DNA of 64,000 bases from JBCCIM01 sp965263205 (GTDB taxonomy: Bacteria; Bacteroidota; Rhodothermia; Rhodothermales; JAHQVL01): assembly GCA_965263205.1 (NCBI GenBank), contig CBDHHF010000003.1, positions 124,001 through 188,000 of the forward strand, given 5' to 3'. Numbering within the stretch: the stretch's first letter is position 1; every line of letters begins with the position of its first letter. A program made the position numbers and the translations under genes. Under the pieces are notes generated by a model. That model was not told the origin of the DNA. It made no database searches and saw only the letters and a list, made by a program, of their open reading frames with translations. Positions 9,612 through 18,219 of this stretch are shown here, piece by piece.

Positions 9612-10031
9612 ATGCAAATAACAGAGGTAGTCAAACCGGCCAAAGAAGACTTCGAGGCGCTTAAAAACGGGCTCAATCGATACAATGAAAAACATGGCGC
9701 TTCCGCAAAGGTACTCGTTGTTGCTTCCTCTGCAAAAGATGAAAACGATGAGATTCTTGGAGGTATCCTCGGCGAACTACACTGGGGATGGCTATACGTA
9801 AAAGGGCTCTGGGTGGCTGAACCAGCGAGAGGCAAGGGCATTGGCGCATTGCTACTCACGAAACTTGAAGACTACGCCGCATCAAATGGCACAACTAACT
9901 TTCGCCTGGAAACCACCTCATTTCAGGCGCTCGGATTTTATGAAAAACAAGGGTACACGGTGTTTGGCGAATTGCCCGACATCCCGCCGGCACACACGAG
10001 CTATTTCTTAAAGAAACAAGTTCACCCCTAA
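9612..10031 (+). CDS. GNAT-family N-acetyltransferase
   Basis: 139 residues, cytoplasmic. The acetyl-CoA pyrophosphate loop is seen as ARGKGIGALLLTKLE (Q/R-x-x-G-x-G/A), preceded by the strand LYVKGLWVAEPARG. The end is ALGFYEKQGYTVFGELPD, the usual GNAT C-terminal strand-helix-strand. It begins 20 bp after the AraC gene and may be read through from it. The substrate is unknown. Confidence 0.85.
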   Translation: MQITEVVKPAKEDFEALKNGLNRYNEKHGASAKVLVVASSAKDENDEILGGILGELHWGWLYVKGLWVAEPARGKGIGALLLTKLEDYAASNGTTNFRLETTSFQALGFYEKQGYTVFGELPDIPPAHTSYFLKKQVHP

Positions 10032-10111
10032 TTTTGGCAAAGATCTCCGCAAGGCCAGGAACTCCATGAGTGCTTCCATCATCTCACCCTAACAACTGCC
10101 TTTACATCAAT

Positions 10112-10198
10112 ACAGAACGATAAAAGCCAAAACCTTCAACCTGTAACCTTAAACCTTAAACAGCAAAAAAATCAATCCTCCAGGATTTATTTGTTTGC
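10112..10198 (+). repeat. 87-bp dispersed intergenic repeat, copy 1
   Basis: From ACAGAACGATAAAAGCC to GGATTTATTTGTTTGC this segment is near-identical, and of equal length, to 26238-26324. The first 36 bases are identical; differences cluster in the middle. Here it ends 8 bases before the start of the small membrane protein at 10206, so it forms that gene's 5' untranslated region. No open frame of note and no long dyad was seen. Confidence 0.8.
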
Positions 10199-10205
10199 AC
10201 CTATC

Positions 10206-10538
10206 ATGAACGATCACACTGAATTTGAAAGGAAATACAGCAAAGCGGTAGCAGAATTAAGCGACAAATCCATTGGTTGGTCAAACCCGGTACACCGCTT
10301 CGGGTTGAAGTTAGGTTTTAAGTTGAAGCCGGCGTATTACAACACGTTCGTGTTCAATTTTGTCACCCAATCGTTGGTGTTCATCCTCGCGCTTGTATTT
10401 CCGTTTTGGCTTTGGGGTAAAAGTCTGTTGTTACTCGCACTCTCAGCACTTGGCGGGGTCGTATCGGGGTTGTTTGTGGCGTATGGTTGTCATATTTCTG
10501 CTCAAAAGTACAACCTTTCATCGTGGGAAGAATTATAA
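10206..10538 (+). CDS. Small two-helix membrane protein (DUF6404-like)
   Basis: 110 residues from ATG 10206. The N-terminal half is soluble and contains FERKYSKAVAELSDKSIGWSN and VHRFGLKLGFKLKPAYY, followed by two membrane spans at about residues 49-68 and 70-90. The arrangement resembles DUF6404 proteins (helix, short basic motif with PP/KPAYY, two spans), but I am not certain. Function unknown. The gene sits directly downstream of the 87-bp repeat. Confidence 0.5.
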   Translation: MNDHTEFERKYSKAVAELSDKSIGWSNPVHRFGLKLGFKLKPAYYNTFVFNFVTQSLVFILALVFPFWLWGKSLLLLALSALGGVVSGLFVAYGCHISAQKYNLSSWEEL

Positions 10539-10727
10539 GATCCTGTTCTCGGTTCCAAAGCAAACGGCATACGGCCCGTACAATTTCACATCTATGCCGC
10601 CGAGACTCGCGCCAGCACCTTCATTTAGATTCTCCAAGTTCTTCGCCCCCTGGTTTAAAGGTATAAATCACAGCTACAATCACCGCCAGTCTTGTATTTA
10701 CAAACAAGACCAATAGTATTTCTAACT

Positions 10728-11141
10728 ATGACAACTCAAGCCAAAGAAAGGTTGATTTTCAACGGGGAGACATACCATATAGCTTGTTGTCCCCCACTCC
10801 CAAAGCATCCGAGGGTGACTTCCCTGGAAAACGACGAAATAGATTTGATACCTAACCCGCTTATCCTTTCAACAGCTTGTTGGAGAAGATACATCGGAAC
10901 ATGGGAAATTAAAGATAACCGATTCTATCTAGTAGATTTATCTGGCGGATTTCATCTCGATGGGAATACTCCGCTTTTTGCTGACTGGTTTAGTGGAAAT
11001 ATCCCTATTCCTCAGGGCCCGCCGATTCAACACGTTTTCATGAGACATTATTCCATCTATGAAAAAGAACTTCAGATCACGATAGAGCACGGATTTGTCG
11101 TAAGGACTGAAGTAGTTGACAATCGCGAAATGAAGCATTAA
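10728..11141 (+). CDS. Hypothetical protein with ADWFSG motif
   Basis: 137 residues from ATG 10728. No signal peptide. The recognisable pattern is a repeated beta-strand protein with YIGTWEIKDNRFYLVDLSG, LFADWFSGNIPIPQG and YEKELQITIEHGFVV. Proteins with this ADWFSG signature occur singly in many Gram-negatives and are uncharacterised. It lies alone between two unrelated genes, and its base composition is more A+T-rich than average for the window. Confidence 0.6.
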   Translation: MTTQAKERLIFNGETYHIACCPPLPKHPRVTSLENDEIDLIPNPLILSTACWRRYIGTWEIKDNRFYLVDLSGGFHLDGNTPLFADWFSGNIPIPQGPPIQHVFMRHYSIYEKELQITIEHGFVVRTEVVDNREMKH

Positions 11142-11251
11142 AAACTGATGGGCAGAATGAATATTGGCCCTGCCGAATTGAAAAACCAAAAACACAAAAG
11201 GCCAAAACATGTACCTTACCTCTCTACCAGCCACTAAAAATACATTTCTAA

Positions 11252-12184
11252 ATGCCAGCCTCTTCTCGCCTCCTCTCCCTACTTTTCAGCTTCATCTTCC
11301 TTGGCAGCACAACAACTTCCACGGCGCAAACTTTTGCTGACCTGACGCAGTCCTATCCCGATTCCATTTGTGCGTATTGCGCCGGCTGGAACATGGTTCA
11401 GGAGCCCTTTAACGTCTACGGCAACACGTACTACGTGGGTACACACGGCCTCAGTGCCATCCTGATCACATCAACCGACGGTCACATCCTCATTGATGCC
11501 GCTTTGCCGGATACAGCACCGTTCATCCTTGAAAGCATCCGTACACTTGGATTTGACCCAGAGGATATTAAACTCATTTTAAACTCACACCCGCACTACG
11601 ACCACGCCGGCGGCATCGCTGCCATGCAGTATGTTTCAGGTGCACGCGTAGCGGCCAGTCCGGCCAGCGCCCTTGCGATCGAAAACGGTAATGTTGGTCC
11701 AGACGATCCGCAATACGCCATACACTTCGGCTTTCCGCCGGCCGTTAACGTCGAGCGTTTTGAGCCGGGCGATACGCTTCAGGTAGGAGCGCTCCGTGTA
11801 GCATCGCATGCCACAGCCGGCCACACGCCGGGTGGCACCAGTTGGTCCTGGCAGGCATGCGAAGAAGATGCCTGCTTGGAGATTGTGTATGCTGACAGCC
11901 AAACACCGGTCTCTGCAGATGGCTTCCGGTTTACCGATTCCACAACGTACCCTTCAGCAATCGATGATTTCCACCGGGGATTCGAAGTACTGGAAGGTTT
12001 GTCTTGTGACATCCTGATCTCGACGCACCCAAGTGCAGCCGCGCTTTGGAGGAGACTGGTAAATGGGCGCGAAGCACTCATTGACGCTGATGCCTGCAAG
12101 CAATACACCGCGAAGGCACGAGAGCGGCTTGCAAAGCGGATTGATGACGAAACAGCCAATGCACACAAGCGCAAAGGAGGCTGA
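11252..12184 (+). CDS. Subclass B3 metallo-beta-lactamase
   Basis: 310 residues with signal peptide ending near TSTAQ26. The zinc ligands of subclass B3 are complete: H113-x-H115-x-D117-H118 (motif HPHYDH), H191 in AGHTPGGT and H259 in STHPS. The B3 hallmark YADSQTPVSADGFRFT is present, in which Ser replaces the Cys ligand of B1 enzymes. The predicted role is periplasmic, dizinc hydrolysis of beta-lactams including carbapenems. Cys203/Cys208 and Cys40/Cys43 could form disulfides. The neighbours are a hypothetical protein and a serine hydrolase; no integron or IS is adjacent, so this is probably a resident environmental enzyme. Confidence 0.93.
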   Translation: MPASSRLLSLLFSFIFLGSTTTSTAQTFADLTQSYPDSICAYCAGWNMVQEPFNVYGNTYYVGTHGLSAILITSTDGHILIDAALPDTAPFILESIRTLGFDPEDIKLILNSHPHYDHAGGIAAMQYVSGARVAASPASALAIENGNVGPDDPQYAIHFGFPPAVNVERFEPGDTLQVGALRVASHATAGHTPGGTSWSWQACEEDACLEIVYADSQTPVSADGFRFTDSTTYPSAIDDFHRGFEVLEGLSCDILISTHPSAAALWRRLVNGREALIDADACKQYTAKARERLAKRIDDETANAHKRKGG

Positions 12185-12260
12185 CGAATCCCTTTAGAAT
12201 CACGTCTCGCCGAACTTGGCTACGTACTGTTTGAGCATGCTGCCATCCTCGAACAGATGT

Positions 12261-12290
12261 TATTCTGAGCCCTGCGAAGAATCTCTTGAC
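12261..12290 (+). repeat. Dispersed TCTGAGC...GCGAAGAATCT intergenic element
   Basis: This segment matches the core of the repeats in the array at 25343-25943 (CTGAGCC-x-TGCGAAG-x-ATCTC). The core CCTTGCGAAGG of the related copies can fold into a small hairpin. It argues that the coding start of the downstream hydrolase lies after it. Confidence 0.6.
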
Positions 12291-12380
12291 GAACAGCACC
12301 ACCCTCCACCAACGAGAAACTCTGCACGCCAGATTACGTCTTTGTACTACGAATCTGTTAAGCGTCAAAACGAAAAGCAA

Positions 12381-13463
12381 TTGCGTTATCCCCTCCAGCT
12401 ATTCAGCTTCACCAGATTGCTACAAGCCGGCCGGCTCGTGTGCAATTTTGTAGTAATCAGTAGCATACTTTTTCTACTTTCCACGCCAGCAAACGGGCAA
12501 GAAGCCGATCCTTACGCTTCGTTGCTCGAACAAGCAGAAGACCTCTCCCCGCTCAATAGCCTGATTATCTACCACAACGGCGATGTAGTTGCTGAACGGT
12601 ATTACCGCGGCATGAAAGCCGACAAAGCGGTGAACATGAAGTCGGTATCCAAGACCCTACTCTCTCCCCTCGTAGGCATTGCACTACGGGATGGATTGCT
12701 CGAGGGAACAGAGCAACAGATTTCTGACTTCTTGCCCGAGTATTTCGCAGATCTCGAAGATGACCATCGGCAGCACATCTCGTTGCACGATGTCCTCTCT
12801 ATGACGACTGGTCTTGAAGGAACCAGTTTTGGTAACTACGGTGCGTGGGTCACCTCAAAGGACTGGATCAAGTTTGCACTCGAACGCGATGTGGTTTGCG
12901 ACCCGGGAGTTTGCATGACGTACAGCACCGGCAACACGCACCTCCTCTCCGTAATTCTCTCGCGTGCCAGCGGCAAAAACTTGCGGAGCTACGCGCGGGA
13001 GGTCTTTTTTGGCAAGTTGGGTATTCCCATGTATAAATGGGACAGAGATCCGCTGGGCTATTATCTTGGCGGCAACAACATGGCCTTACGTCCGCGCGAC
13101 ATGCTGCGCTTTGGACAAGTCTTTCTAAACAAAGGCCGCTACAACGGTGAGCAATTGGTGCCGGCTGCGTGGATCGAAACCTCCTGGCAACCTCGTACCA
13201 TTTCGCCCTGGAATGGCCACCGCTACGGCTACCTGTGGTGGTCACGTAATTTTGGCGGCGAGCAAACCTATTTTGCCTGGGGATACGGCGGCCAATACAT
13301 CTTCATTGTGCCACGACTCGATCTCATTGTTGTTGTAACCTCCTCCCTTACAAATCGCCCGCGAGGTGTGGACCACAACGAAGCTGTGCAGCAATTCCTT
13401 GCACACGAGATTATTCCTACCGTCGCCGTGCTGCAAAATAACGGGGCAAGTGGGCAGGAGTAA
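12381..13463 (+). CDS. Exported serine hydrolase, beta-lactamase/class C (S12) family
   Basis: The frame is open from 12216, but the first stretch covers a dispersed repeat and is not protein-like. A TTG at 12381 (or TTG 12417, GTG 12438) precedes a signal peptide ending STPANGQ, so the start is uncertain. The nucleophile motif is MKSVSKTLLSP (S-x-x-K at base 12642). YSTGN serves as the second motif (Y-x-N-like), and YGYLWWSR with FAWGYGGQYIFIVP near the C-terminus replaces the K-T-G box. The fold covers penicillin-binding-protein-like esterases and peptidases; real beta-lactamase activity is not implied. Four cysteines are few and export is likely. Confidence 0.8.
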   Translation: MRYPLQLFSFTRLLQAGRLVCNFVVISSILFLLSTPANGQEADPYASLLEQAEDLSPLNSLIIYHNGDVVAERYYRGMKADKAVNMKSVSKTLLSPLVGIALRDGLLEGTEQQISDFLPEYFADLEDDHRQHISLHDVLSMTTGLEGTSFGNYGAWVTSKDWIKFALERDVVCDPGVCMTYSTGNTHLLSVILSRASGKNLRSYAREVFFGKLGIPMYKWDRDPLGYYLGGNNMALRPRDMLRFGQVFLNKGRYNGEQLVPAAWIETSWQPRTISPWNGHRYGYLWWSRNFGGEQTYFAWGYGGQYIFIVPRLDLIVVVTSSLTNRPRGVDHNEAVQQFLAHEIIPTVAVLQNNGASGQE

Positions 13464-13541
13464 TGCCTATATTTAGGATCGCCGGCATCGTTCAACGCAT
13501 TGGCTTCAATCCTTTTGTCGGCAATACTTGATAACACGCTT

Positions 13542-13856
13542 ATGATCCGCAAAGCATTTGTCATGCACGTCAACCCGGACCAGCATGAAGAGTACACCAA
13601 ACGGCACAATCCCATTTGGTCAGAACTTGAACACACCTTGAAAGCCCACGGCGTACACAACTACTCGATCTTTCTGCATCCACAAACCCATCAGTTGTTT
13701 GCGTATGCAGAGATTGAAAATGAACTGCAGTGGCAGCGTATTGCTGATACTGCAATTTGCAAAGCGTGGTGGCAACACATGCACGAACTTATGCCATCAA
13801 ATCCAGATCACAGTCCGATTACAGAGGACTTACGCGAGGTTTTCCACATTGACTAA
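13542..13856 (+). CDS. rhaM: L-rhamnose mutarotase
   Basis: 104 residues from ATG 13542, exactly the usual RhaM length. The diagnostic phrases are present: IRKAFVMHVNPDQHEEY, RHNPIWSELEHTLKAHG, NYSIFLHPQTHQLFAYAEIE and AWWQHMHELMPSNPD, closing with LREVFHID. His (in MHV or HNP), Tyr and Trp-Trp residues form the sugar pocket in characterised RhaM. It interconverts alpha and beta anomers of L-rhamnose. Upstream in-frame residues from 13500 do not resemble the family. No other rhamnose genes are present in the window, so it stands isolated. Confidence 0.92.
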   Translation: MIRKAFVMHVNPDQHEEYTKRHNPIWSELEHTLKAHGVHNYSIFLHPQTHQLFAYAEIENELQWQRIADTAICKAWWQHMHELMPSNPDHSPITEDLREVFHID

Positions 13857-13895
13857 GCCAGAAAGTCTTCCAATTTCATTTTAGCCTACACGCCT

Positions 13896-14450
13896 ATGGA
13901 CGCGTTCCCCATACTACAAACGGCACGCCTGCAACTTGGTCCTCTTGCATGGGACGATGTTCCTACTATTGTCGGCTATGCCGGCGATCCGGACGTATCC
14001 AAAACCACACTCAACATCCCTTATCCGTACGAAGCCAAAGATGCGATTTACTGGATAAATAACGCCTATCAACGTTTTCTCAACCAGACACAGTACACGT
14101 TTGCCATTCGAAATACAGAAACCGAGGCATTCATGGGCGGCATTGGTCTGCGCGTCAATCAGCGATTTAATCGGGCTGAACTTGGATACTGGATTGCCAA
14201 GCCCTTCTGGGGACGAGGCTATGGTACAGAAGCAGCCGGAGCGGTCATAACTTTTGGATTTGAACGATTAGATCTGCACAAAATCCATGCAAGCTATCTC
14301 GAAGAAAACCCCGCTTCAGGCAAAGTCATGCAAAAGAACGGCATGATCCGGGAAGGCGAAATGAAAGATCACTTTTTCAGAGATGGCGCATATAAATCGG
14401 TGATTCAGTATCGTTTGACAAAAGCAGAATGGCTAGCCCTACAACCATAA
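13896..14450 (+). CDS. GNAT acetyltransferase of the RimJ/RimL type
   Basis: 184 residues. Typical RimJ-like sequence: LQTARLQLGPLAWDDVPTIV at the N-terminus, the acetyl-CoA loop AELGYWIAKPFWGRGYGTEAAGAVI, LHKIHASYLEENPASGKVMQKNGM, and the C-terminal FRDGAYKSVIQYRL. It is predicted to acetylate an amino group of a protein or small molecule. It follows rhaM by about 40 bp on the same strand. Confidence 0.88.
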   Translation: MDAFPILQTARLQLGPLAWDDVPTIVGYAGDPDVSKTTLNIPYPYEAKDAIYWINNAYQRFLNQTQYTFAIRNTETEAFMGGIGLRVNQRFNRAELGYWIAKPFWGRGYGTEAAGAVITFGFERLDLHKIHASYLEENPASGKVMQKNGMIREGEMKDHFFRDGAYKSVIQYRLTKAEWLALQP

Positions 14451-14529
14451 ATTCCAAATCTTAAACTGCGCCGCACAGGGGACCTTTACCTTGCCAGTAC
14501 CGTTACCAAAGACAAATCATAACAATTCC

Positions 14530-14811
14530 ATGCACATGAAAAACGGCTTCCCTGGTATATTGAAGTTGACGCGCCTACGCCCCAAACAAGTTTACACCAT
14601 GGGACTGGTACTAACGCTTGCTGCTCTTTTAGCTTTCGCGTTGCTCGAAAAAGTAACCTTGTTTGGCCCAATCGGATTGTCACTGCTTTTCATGGGTTAC
14701 GCAGAGCAAACACGTATTGACGCAGGCAGCACACAAAAGGGAATCTTACATGTTATCAGCTGCGCCGTATTTGTTGTTACCGCGGCGTATGTCCTTTGGC
14801 TAGACTGGTAG
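14530..14811 (+). CDS. Small integral membrane protein
   Basis: About 93 residues from ATG 14530 (ATG 14536 also possible). Spans are visible at about residues 24-40, 43-54 and 69-90. The N-terminal segment is basic (LKLTRLRPKQ). No family was recognised. Confidence 0.5.
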   Translation: MHMKNGFPGILKLTRLRPKQVYTMGLVLTLAALLAFALLEKVTLFGPIGLSLLFMGYAEQTRIDAGSTQKGILHVISCAVFVVTAAYVLWLDW

Positions 14812-15222
14812 CTCAATCAAAATATCTTTTACTTTTTTTGATCTGGTATGGCACAGCTTGCTGTGTGTGAATAATTATTGGTCTGTGAGGAATCACGCGA
14901 AAACACCCGTATGGTATTGAAGTCCCCAGTGTCCCTCTTGAAACCGCACGGAAGCTATGATAGATCGTGAGCACTTATCACGCACATACAGTTAAAAAAA
15001 ATGCGGATTTCAGTATAGATTGCAGCTGCTCATACGGAATAATGCAAAAGACTTACCTACGGAAAATTATGCCCCCTATCTTTTAGCGGGAGCAACTTAT
15101 GCACAATAGCGGAGACTTATTGTGATTCAGACGAAAATATATTGGGGACCGAGCAACGTTGTAACGTAAACCACGTACGCAACGCTGGAAGCTATTAACG
15201 ATACTTCTCCCCTGCATACCGC
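14812..15222. other. Intergenic stretch without recognisable gene
   Basis: About 410 bp of relatively A+T-rich sequence with stops in all frames. No tRNA-like cloverleaf, CRISPR or strong terminator was seen. Upstream regulatory sequence for the following broken gene may lie here, but nothing specific can be named. Confidence 0.4.
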
Positions 15223-15759
15223 ATGATCATCGATAACTACTTACCTCAATACGACGTAGAAAGCGCACACCAGATTACAATTCATGCGCCCGGCTGCTTC
15301 GGTATATAAAACGTTTGCAACCTAGACATGGGGTCTTCTTCGATCATTCGACTCCTTTTCAGGCTACGCAGGATGCCGGCGGATGCTTTATGTCTCGAAG
15401 ACCTCGAACGGATGCGGTTTGCGCGACTGGAAGAAATCGAGAACGAAGAATTACTGCTCGGCATCGTCGGTCGCTTCTGGACCCTCAACGGCGACCTGCA
15501 AGAAATCGATGCAAAACGGTTTGTGCAGTTTGACCGGCCAGGATACGCGCGGGCAGCGTGGAGCTTTAGCCTAAAAGAGCAAGCACCCAGACGCACCTTA
15601 CTCCAAACCAGAACCCGCATCCAATGCACAGATTACCACAGTACGCGCCGGTTCAAAATGTACTGGCGCATTGTCGGCCCATTCAGCGGATTGATAAGAA
15701 AAGAGATGCTCCGGATAATCAAGCAGAACGCTGAAGCGGAGCCGGCAATTGCAGTCTAA
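15223..15759 (+). pseudogene. SRPBCC-like protein with a locally disturbed frame
   Basis: The ATG at 15223 opens YLPQYDVESAHQITIHAP, the usual first strand of a small lipid-binding-like (START/SRPBCC) family. The frame then hits TAA at 15307 and resumes at ATG 15328 with LDMGSSSIIRLLFRLRRMP. It continues to 15759 with IVGRFWTLNGDLQ, FDRPGYARAAWSFSL and MYWRIVGPFSGLIRKEML. Between them a different frame gives VYKTFAT, exactly what should join the halves. Two compensating one-base indels (about 15299-15303 and 15319-15323) would therefore restore the protein. Either the start is 15328 in a shortened protein, or the gene is damaged or mis-sequenced. Confidence 0.55.
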
Positions 15760-15803
15760 CAATAGAGCGCACCTTTTCATACACATCGTAAACCCGAAGC
15801 TTA

Positions 15804-16592
15804 GTGATCCCGCTAACCATTAAAAAAGAAATACAAGCTCGCCTCGTTGACATCGAAAAGGAGGAGAACGTGAAAATATTCTATGCCTGCGAATCTGGCA
15901 GTCGAGCCTGGGGCTTCCCTTCTTCCAACAGCGATTTTGATGTACGCTTCCTCTATGCCCACCATCCAGACTGGTACCTCTCGATTGATCTTGAACGCAA
16001 ACGTGATGTAATCGAAAAGCCCATTAACGATGAACTCGATATTAGCGGCTGGGATATACGCAAGGCACTGCAACTCTTCAGAAAATCAAATCCACCTCTA
16101 TTGGAGTGGATAAAATCTCCCATTATTTATCGCACCACAGAATCGATTCTCACCCGGTGGCAAACGCTTATCCCCGCGTATTACTCTCCGATTGCCTCGT
16201 TCTATCATTATATGCATATGGCAAAAGGTAATTACAAAAATTACCTGCTTGGTGACGAGGTTTGGATAAAAAAGTATTTTTACGTTTTACGACCGCTACT
16301 TGCCATGCAATGGATTGAACAGTTTGATCAATCAGTGCCCATGGAATTTGCAACCCTTGTTGACGCCCTGGTTACAGATCACAATCTCAAGGCAGAAATC
16401 GAAAACCTGATTACTCAAAAGAAAGCCGGCAAAGAACTGGATCGCGGTCCAAGGATAGCATTGATCAGTGATTACATCGATGCAGAGTTGGTACGCCTCG
16501 AAGAAGTTGCTGGCAACCAAAAGCCGGTAAGTCCACCCCTAGAAAAACTCAATGTGTTTTTCAGATGGGCGATCAATGAGCTTTGGGGCTAG
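15804..16592 (+). CDS. RlaP-type DNA polymerase beta superfamily nucleotidyltransferase
   Basis: 262 residues from a GTG at 15804. The nucleotidyltransferase core is unmistakable: YACESGSRAWGF followed by SNSDFDVRFLY (the G-S-x8-D-x-D metal motif). Then come SGWDIRKALQLFRKSNP and HMAKGNYKNYL, KYFYVLRPLLAM, all typical of PF10127 (RNA repair pathway DNA polymerase beta family, RlaP). In other bacteria this family is linked to RNA ligase operons. Here the next two genes are a GNAT and a second nucleotidyltransferase (DUF4037). No ATG lies near the domain start, so GTG is accepted. Confidence 0.85.
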   Translation: MIPLTIKKEIQARLVDIEKEENVKIFYACESGSRAWGFPSSNSDFDVRFLYAHHPDWYLSIDLERKRDVIEKPINDELDISGWDIRKALQLFRKSNPPLLEWIKSPIIYRTTESILTRWQTLIPAYYSPIASFYHYMHMAKGNYKNYLLGDEVWIKKYFYVLRPLLAMQWIEQFDQSVPMEFATLVDALVTDHNLKAEIENLITQKKAGKELDRGPRIALISDYIDAELVRLEEVAGNQKPVSPPLEKLNVFFRWAINELWG

Positions 16593-16640
16593 CCAAACCG
16601 GCACACTGCCTGCCTTGACACAAAAACTGAGGATTAAAAC

Positions 16641-17126
16641 ATGCCCCTTTCCCTAAGAGCTGCCACAAACGACGATCATCCATGGCCTGACACCCTGCGC
16701 CGAGCCGTCTACAAAGAGTTGTTTATCGCTACTTGGGGCGGATGGGATGAAGCGCGCCACAAACGGCATTTTGCAAGCTTCCTGGCGCAAAACAGTATCT
16801 GGATAATCCAATCAGACGCAACAGATGTGGGTATCGTGCAACTTCTCGATGCCCCGGATCACGTTACGGTCGAAGAAATTCAAATCCTGCCTCACTATCA
16901 GAATACCGGGATCGGCACCTCAATTCTAGAAAAAACCATTGCTAAGGCCCAGGCCTCAAATAAGGATGTTTGCCTTTCGCACGGCCTTCTCAACTCCAAG
17001 GCGCATCGGCTATACAGGCGACTGGGTTTCGAAGAATACAAACGAACAGATTCCCACATTTACATGCGCCTTGATTGTCAAGCATTCCTGATGTGGATAT
17101 GGAATTTATCAAAGGACTGGTCCTGA
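16641..17126 (+). CDS. GNAT-family N-acetyltransferase
   Basis: 161 residues. Acetyl-CoA motif: VEEIQILPHYQNTGIGTSILEKTIAKA (Q-x-x-G-x-G). C-terminal strand: LNSKAHRLYRRLGFEEYKRTDSHIYM. The last 28 bases overlap the start of the DUF4037 gene in another frame, which suggests translational coupling of the two. It lies between two nucleotidyltransferase genes. Confidence 0.83.
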   Translation: MPLSLRAATNDDHPWPDTLRRAVYKELFIATWGGWDEARHKRHFASFLAQNSIWIIQSDATDVGIVQLLDAPDHVTVEEIQILPHYQNTGIGTSILEKTIAKAQASNKDVCLSHGLLNSKAHRLYRRLGFEEYKRTDSHIYMRLDCQAFLMWIWNLSKDWS

Positions 17127-18178
17127 ACGAAAAGTATTACCGCGATGTGGTTGCACATATCCTCCACCAGTTTGATGCCGGCTTAACCTATTCCTGCAGC
17201 TTGCTTGGCTATGGCTCAGACGTATTGGGCTTCGATACGGCCAGGAGCATGGACCACAACTGGGGACCTCGACTTCAGATATTCCTGGATGAAGCTGATG
17301 TACCACGAAAGCCTGAACTTGATGCGTACCTATCGGCGCACTTACCTCCCCGTTTCATGGGCTTGCCAACCCACTTTGCCTCGAACCCAGGCGATCCAAT
17401 CCAGCGGTTGGCTCCGACAGTTGGTCCGCCAATCAAACACTTGATTGAAATCTATGGGATTGATGCCTTTATCCAGAGTATCTGCGGCAAACCCTCTGCT
17501 AATCTGTCCCTGCTCGACTGGCTAACGATTCCAGAGCAAGTTTTGCTTGAAGCCACAAGTGGCAAGGTCTTTCATGATGGACTGGACAAACTCACACCAT
17601 TCCGTAATCACCTGCGATACTACCCGCTGGATGTACAAAAACTCAAACTGGCCGCTTTGTGGAACAGCATTGCAGATGAGGAAGCCTTTCTTGGCCGTAG
17701 TATCGAGAATGACGACTTCGCCGGCACAAAATTGATTGCAGCCCGGCTTGCCAACACCCTCATGAAAATTTGTTTTTGCCTGAAGAGGCAGTACATGCCC
17801 TACTCCAAATGGTTTACCACGATGTTTGGTACGCTTGGGCTTAAAAAAATTGAATCGCTCGTCTCGCAACTGCTAAAGGAAAACAATCTCAGGCTGGTTG
17901 AACAAACCATGGCATCGCTCTACTGTGAGATAGTTGCGCTGAACAACACAGTGAACGACATCCCCAACATCCAGAACACCGTGCGCAATTACTACGGCCG
18001 GCCTTACAAGGTGATCATGGCAAGCGGAATCGTTTCCCAGTTGATCGAGAGCATCGAAGACGCAACAATACAATCGAAGCACTTGCAAACAGTATTTATC
18101 GATAGTAAAATCGACGGTGCCGACTTCACCAATACGCGATATATCCTTTCACGCATGGTTGCGAATACAGGTACTTGA
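17099..18178 (+). CDS. DUF4037-family nucleotidyltransferase-like protein
   Basis: 359 residues from ATG 17099. The N-terminal part has LLGYGSDVLGFDTARSMDHNWGPRLQIFL, the DUF4037 signature: a nucleotidyltransferase-like GS box and a D-H-x-W-G-P-R motif. The remainder is helical with a C-terminal all-alpha part (residues about 150-350). DUF4037 proteins are proposed nucleotidyltransferases related to aminoglycoside-modifying enzymes, with no fixed substrate. The ATG overlaps the preceding GNAT by 28 bases. Confidence 0.8.
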   Translation: MEFIKGLVLNEKYYRDVVAHILHQFDAGLTYSCSLLGYGSDVLGFDTARSMDHNWGPRLQIFLDEADVPRKPELDAYLSAHLPPRFMGLPTHFASNPGDPIQRLAPTVGPPIKHLIEIYGIDAFIQSICGKPSANLSLLDWLTIPEQVLLEATSGKVFHDGLDKLTPFRNHLRYYPLDVQKLKLAALWNSIADEEAFLGRSIENDDFAGTKLIAARLANTLMKICFCLKRQYMPYSKWFTTMFGTLGLKKIESLVSQLLKENNLRLVEQTMASLYCEIVALNNTVNDIPNIQNTVRNYYGRPYKVIMASGIVSQLIESIEDATIQSKHLQTVFIDSKIDGADFTNTRYILSRMVANTGT

Positions 18179-18219
18179 GCTCACGTGAACTATACACCCC
18201 CTAAAAACTAGAAAACACG

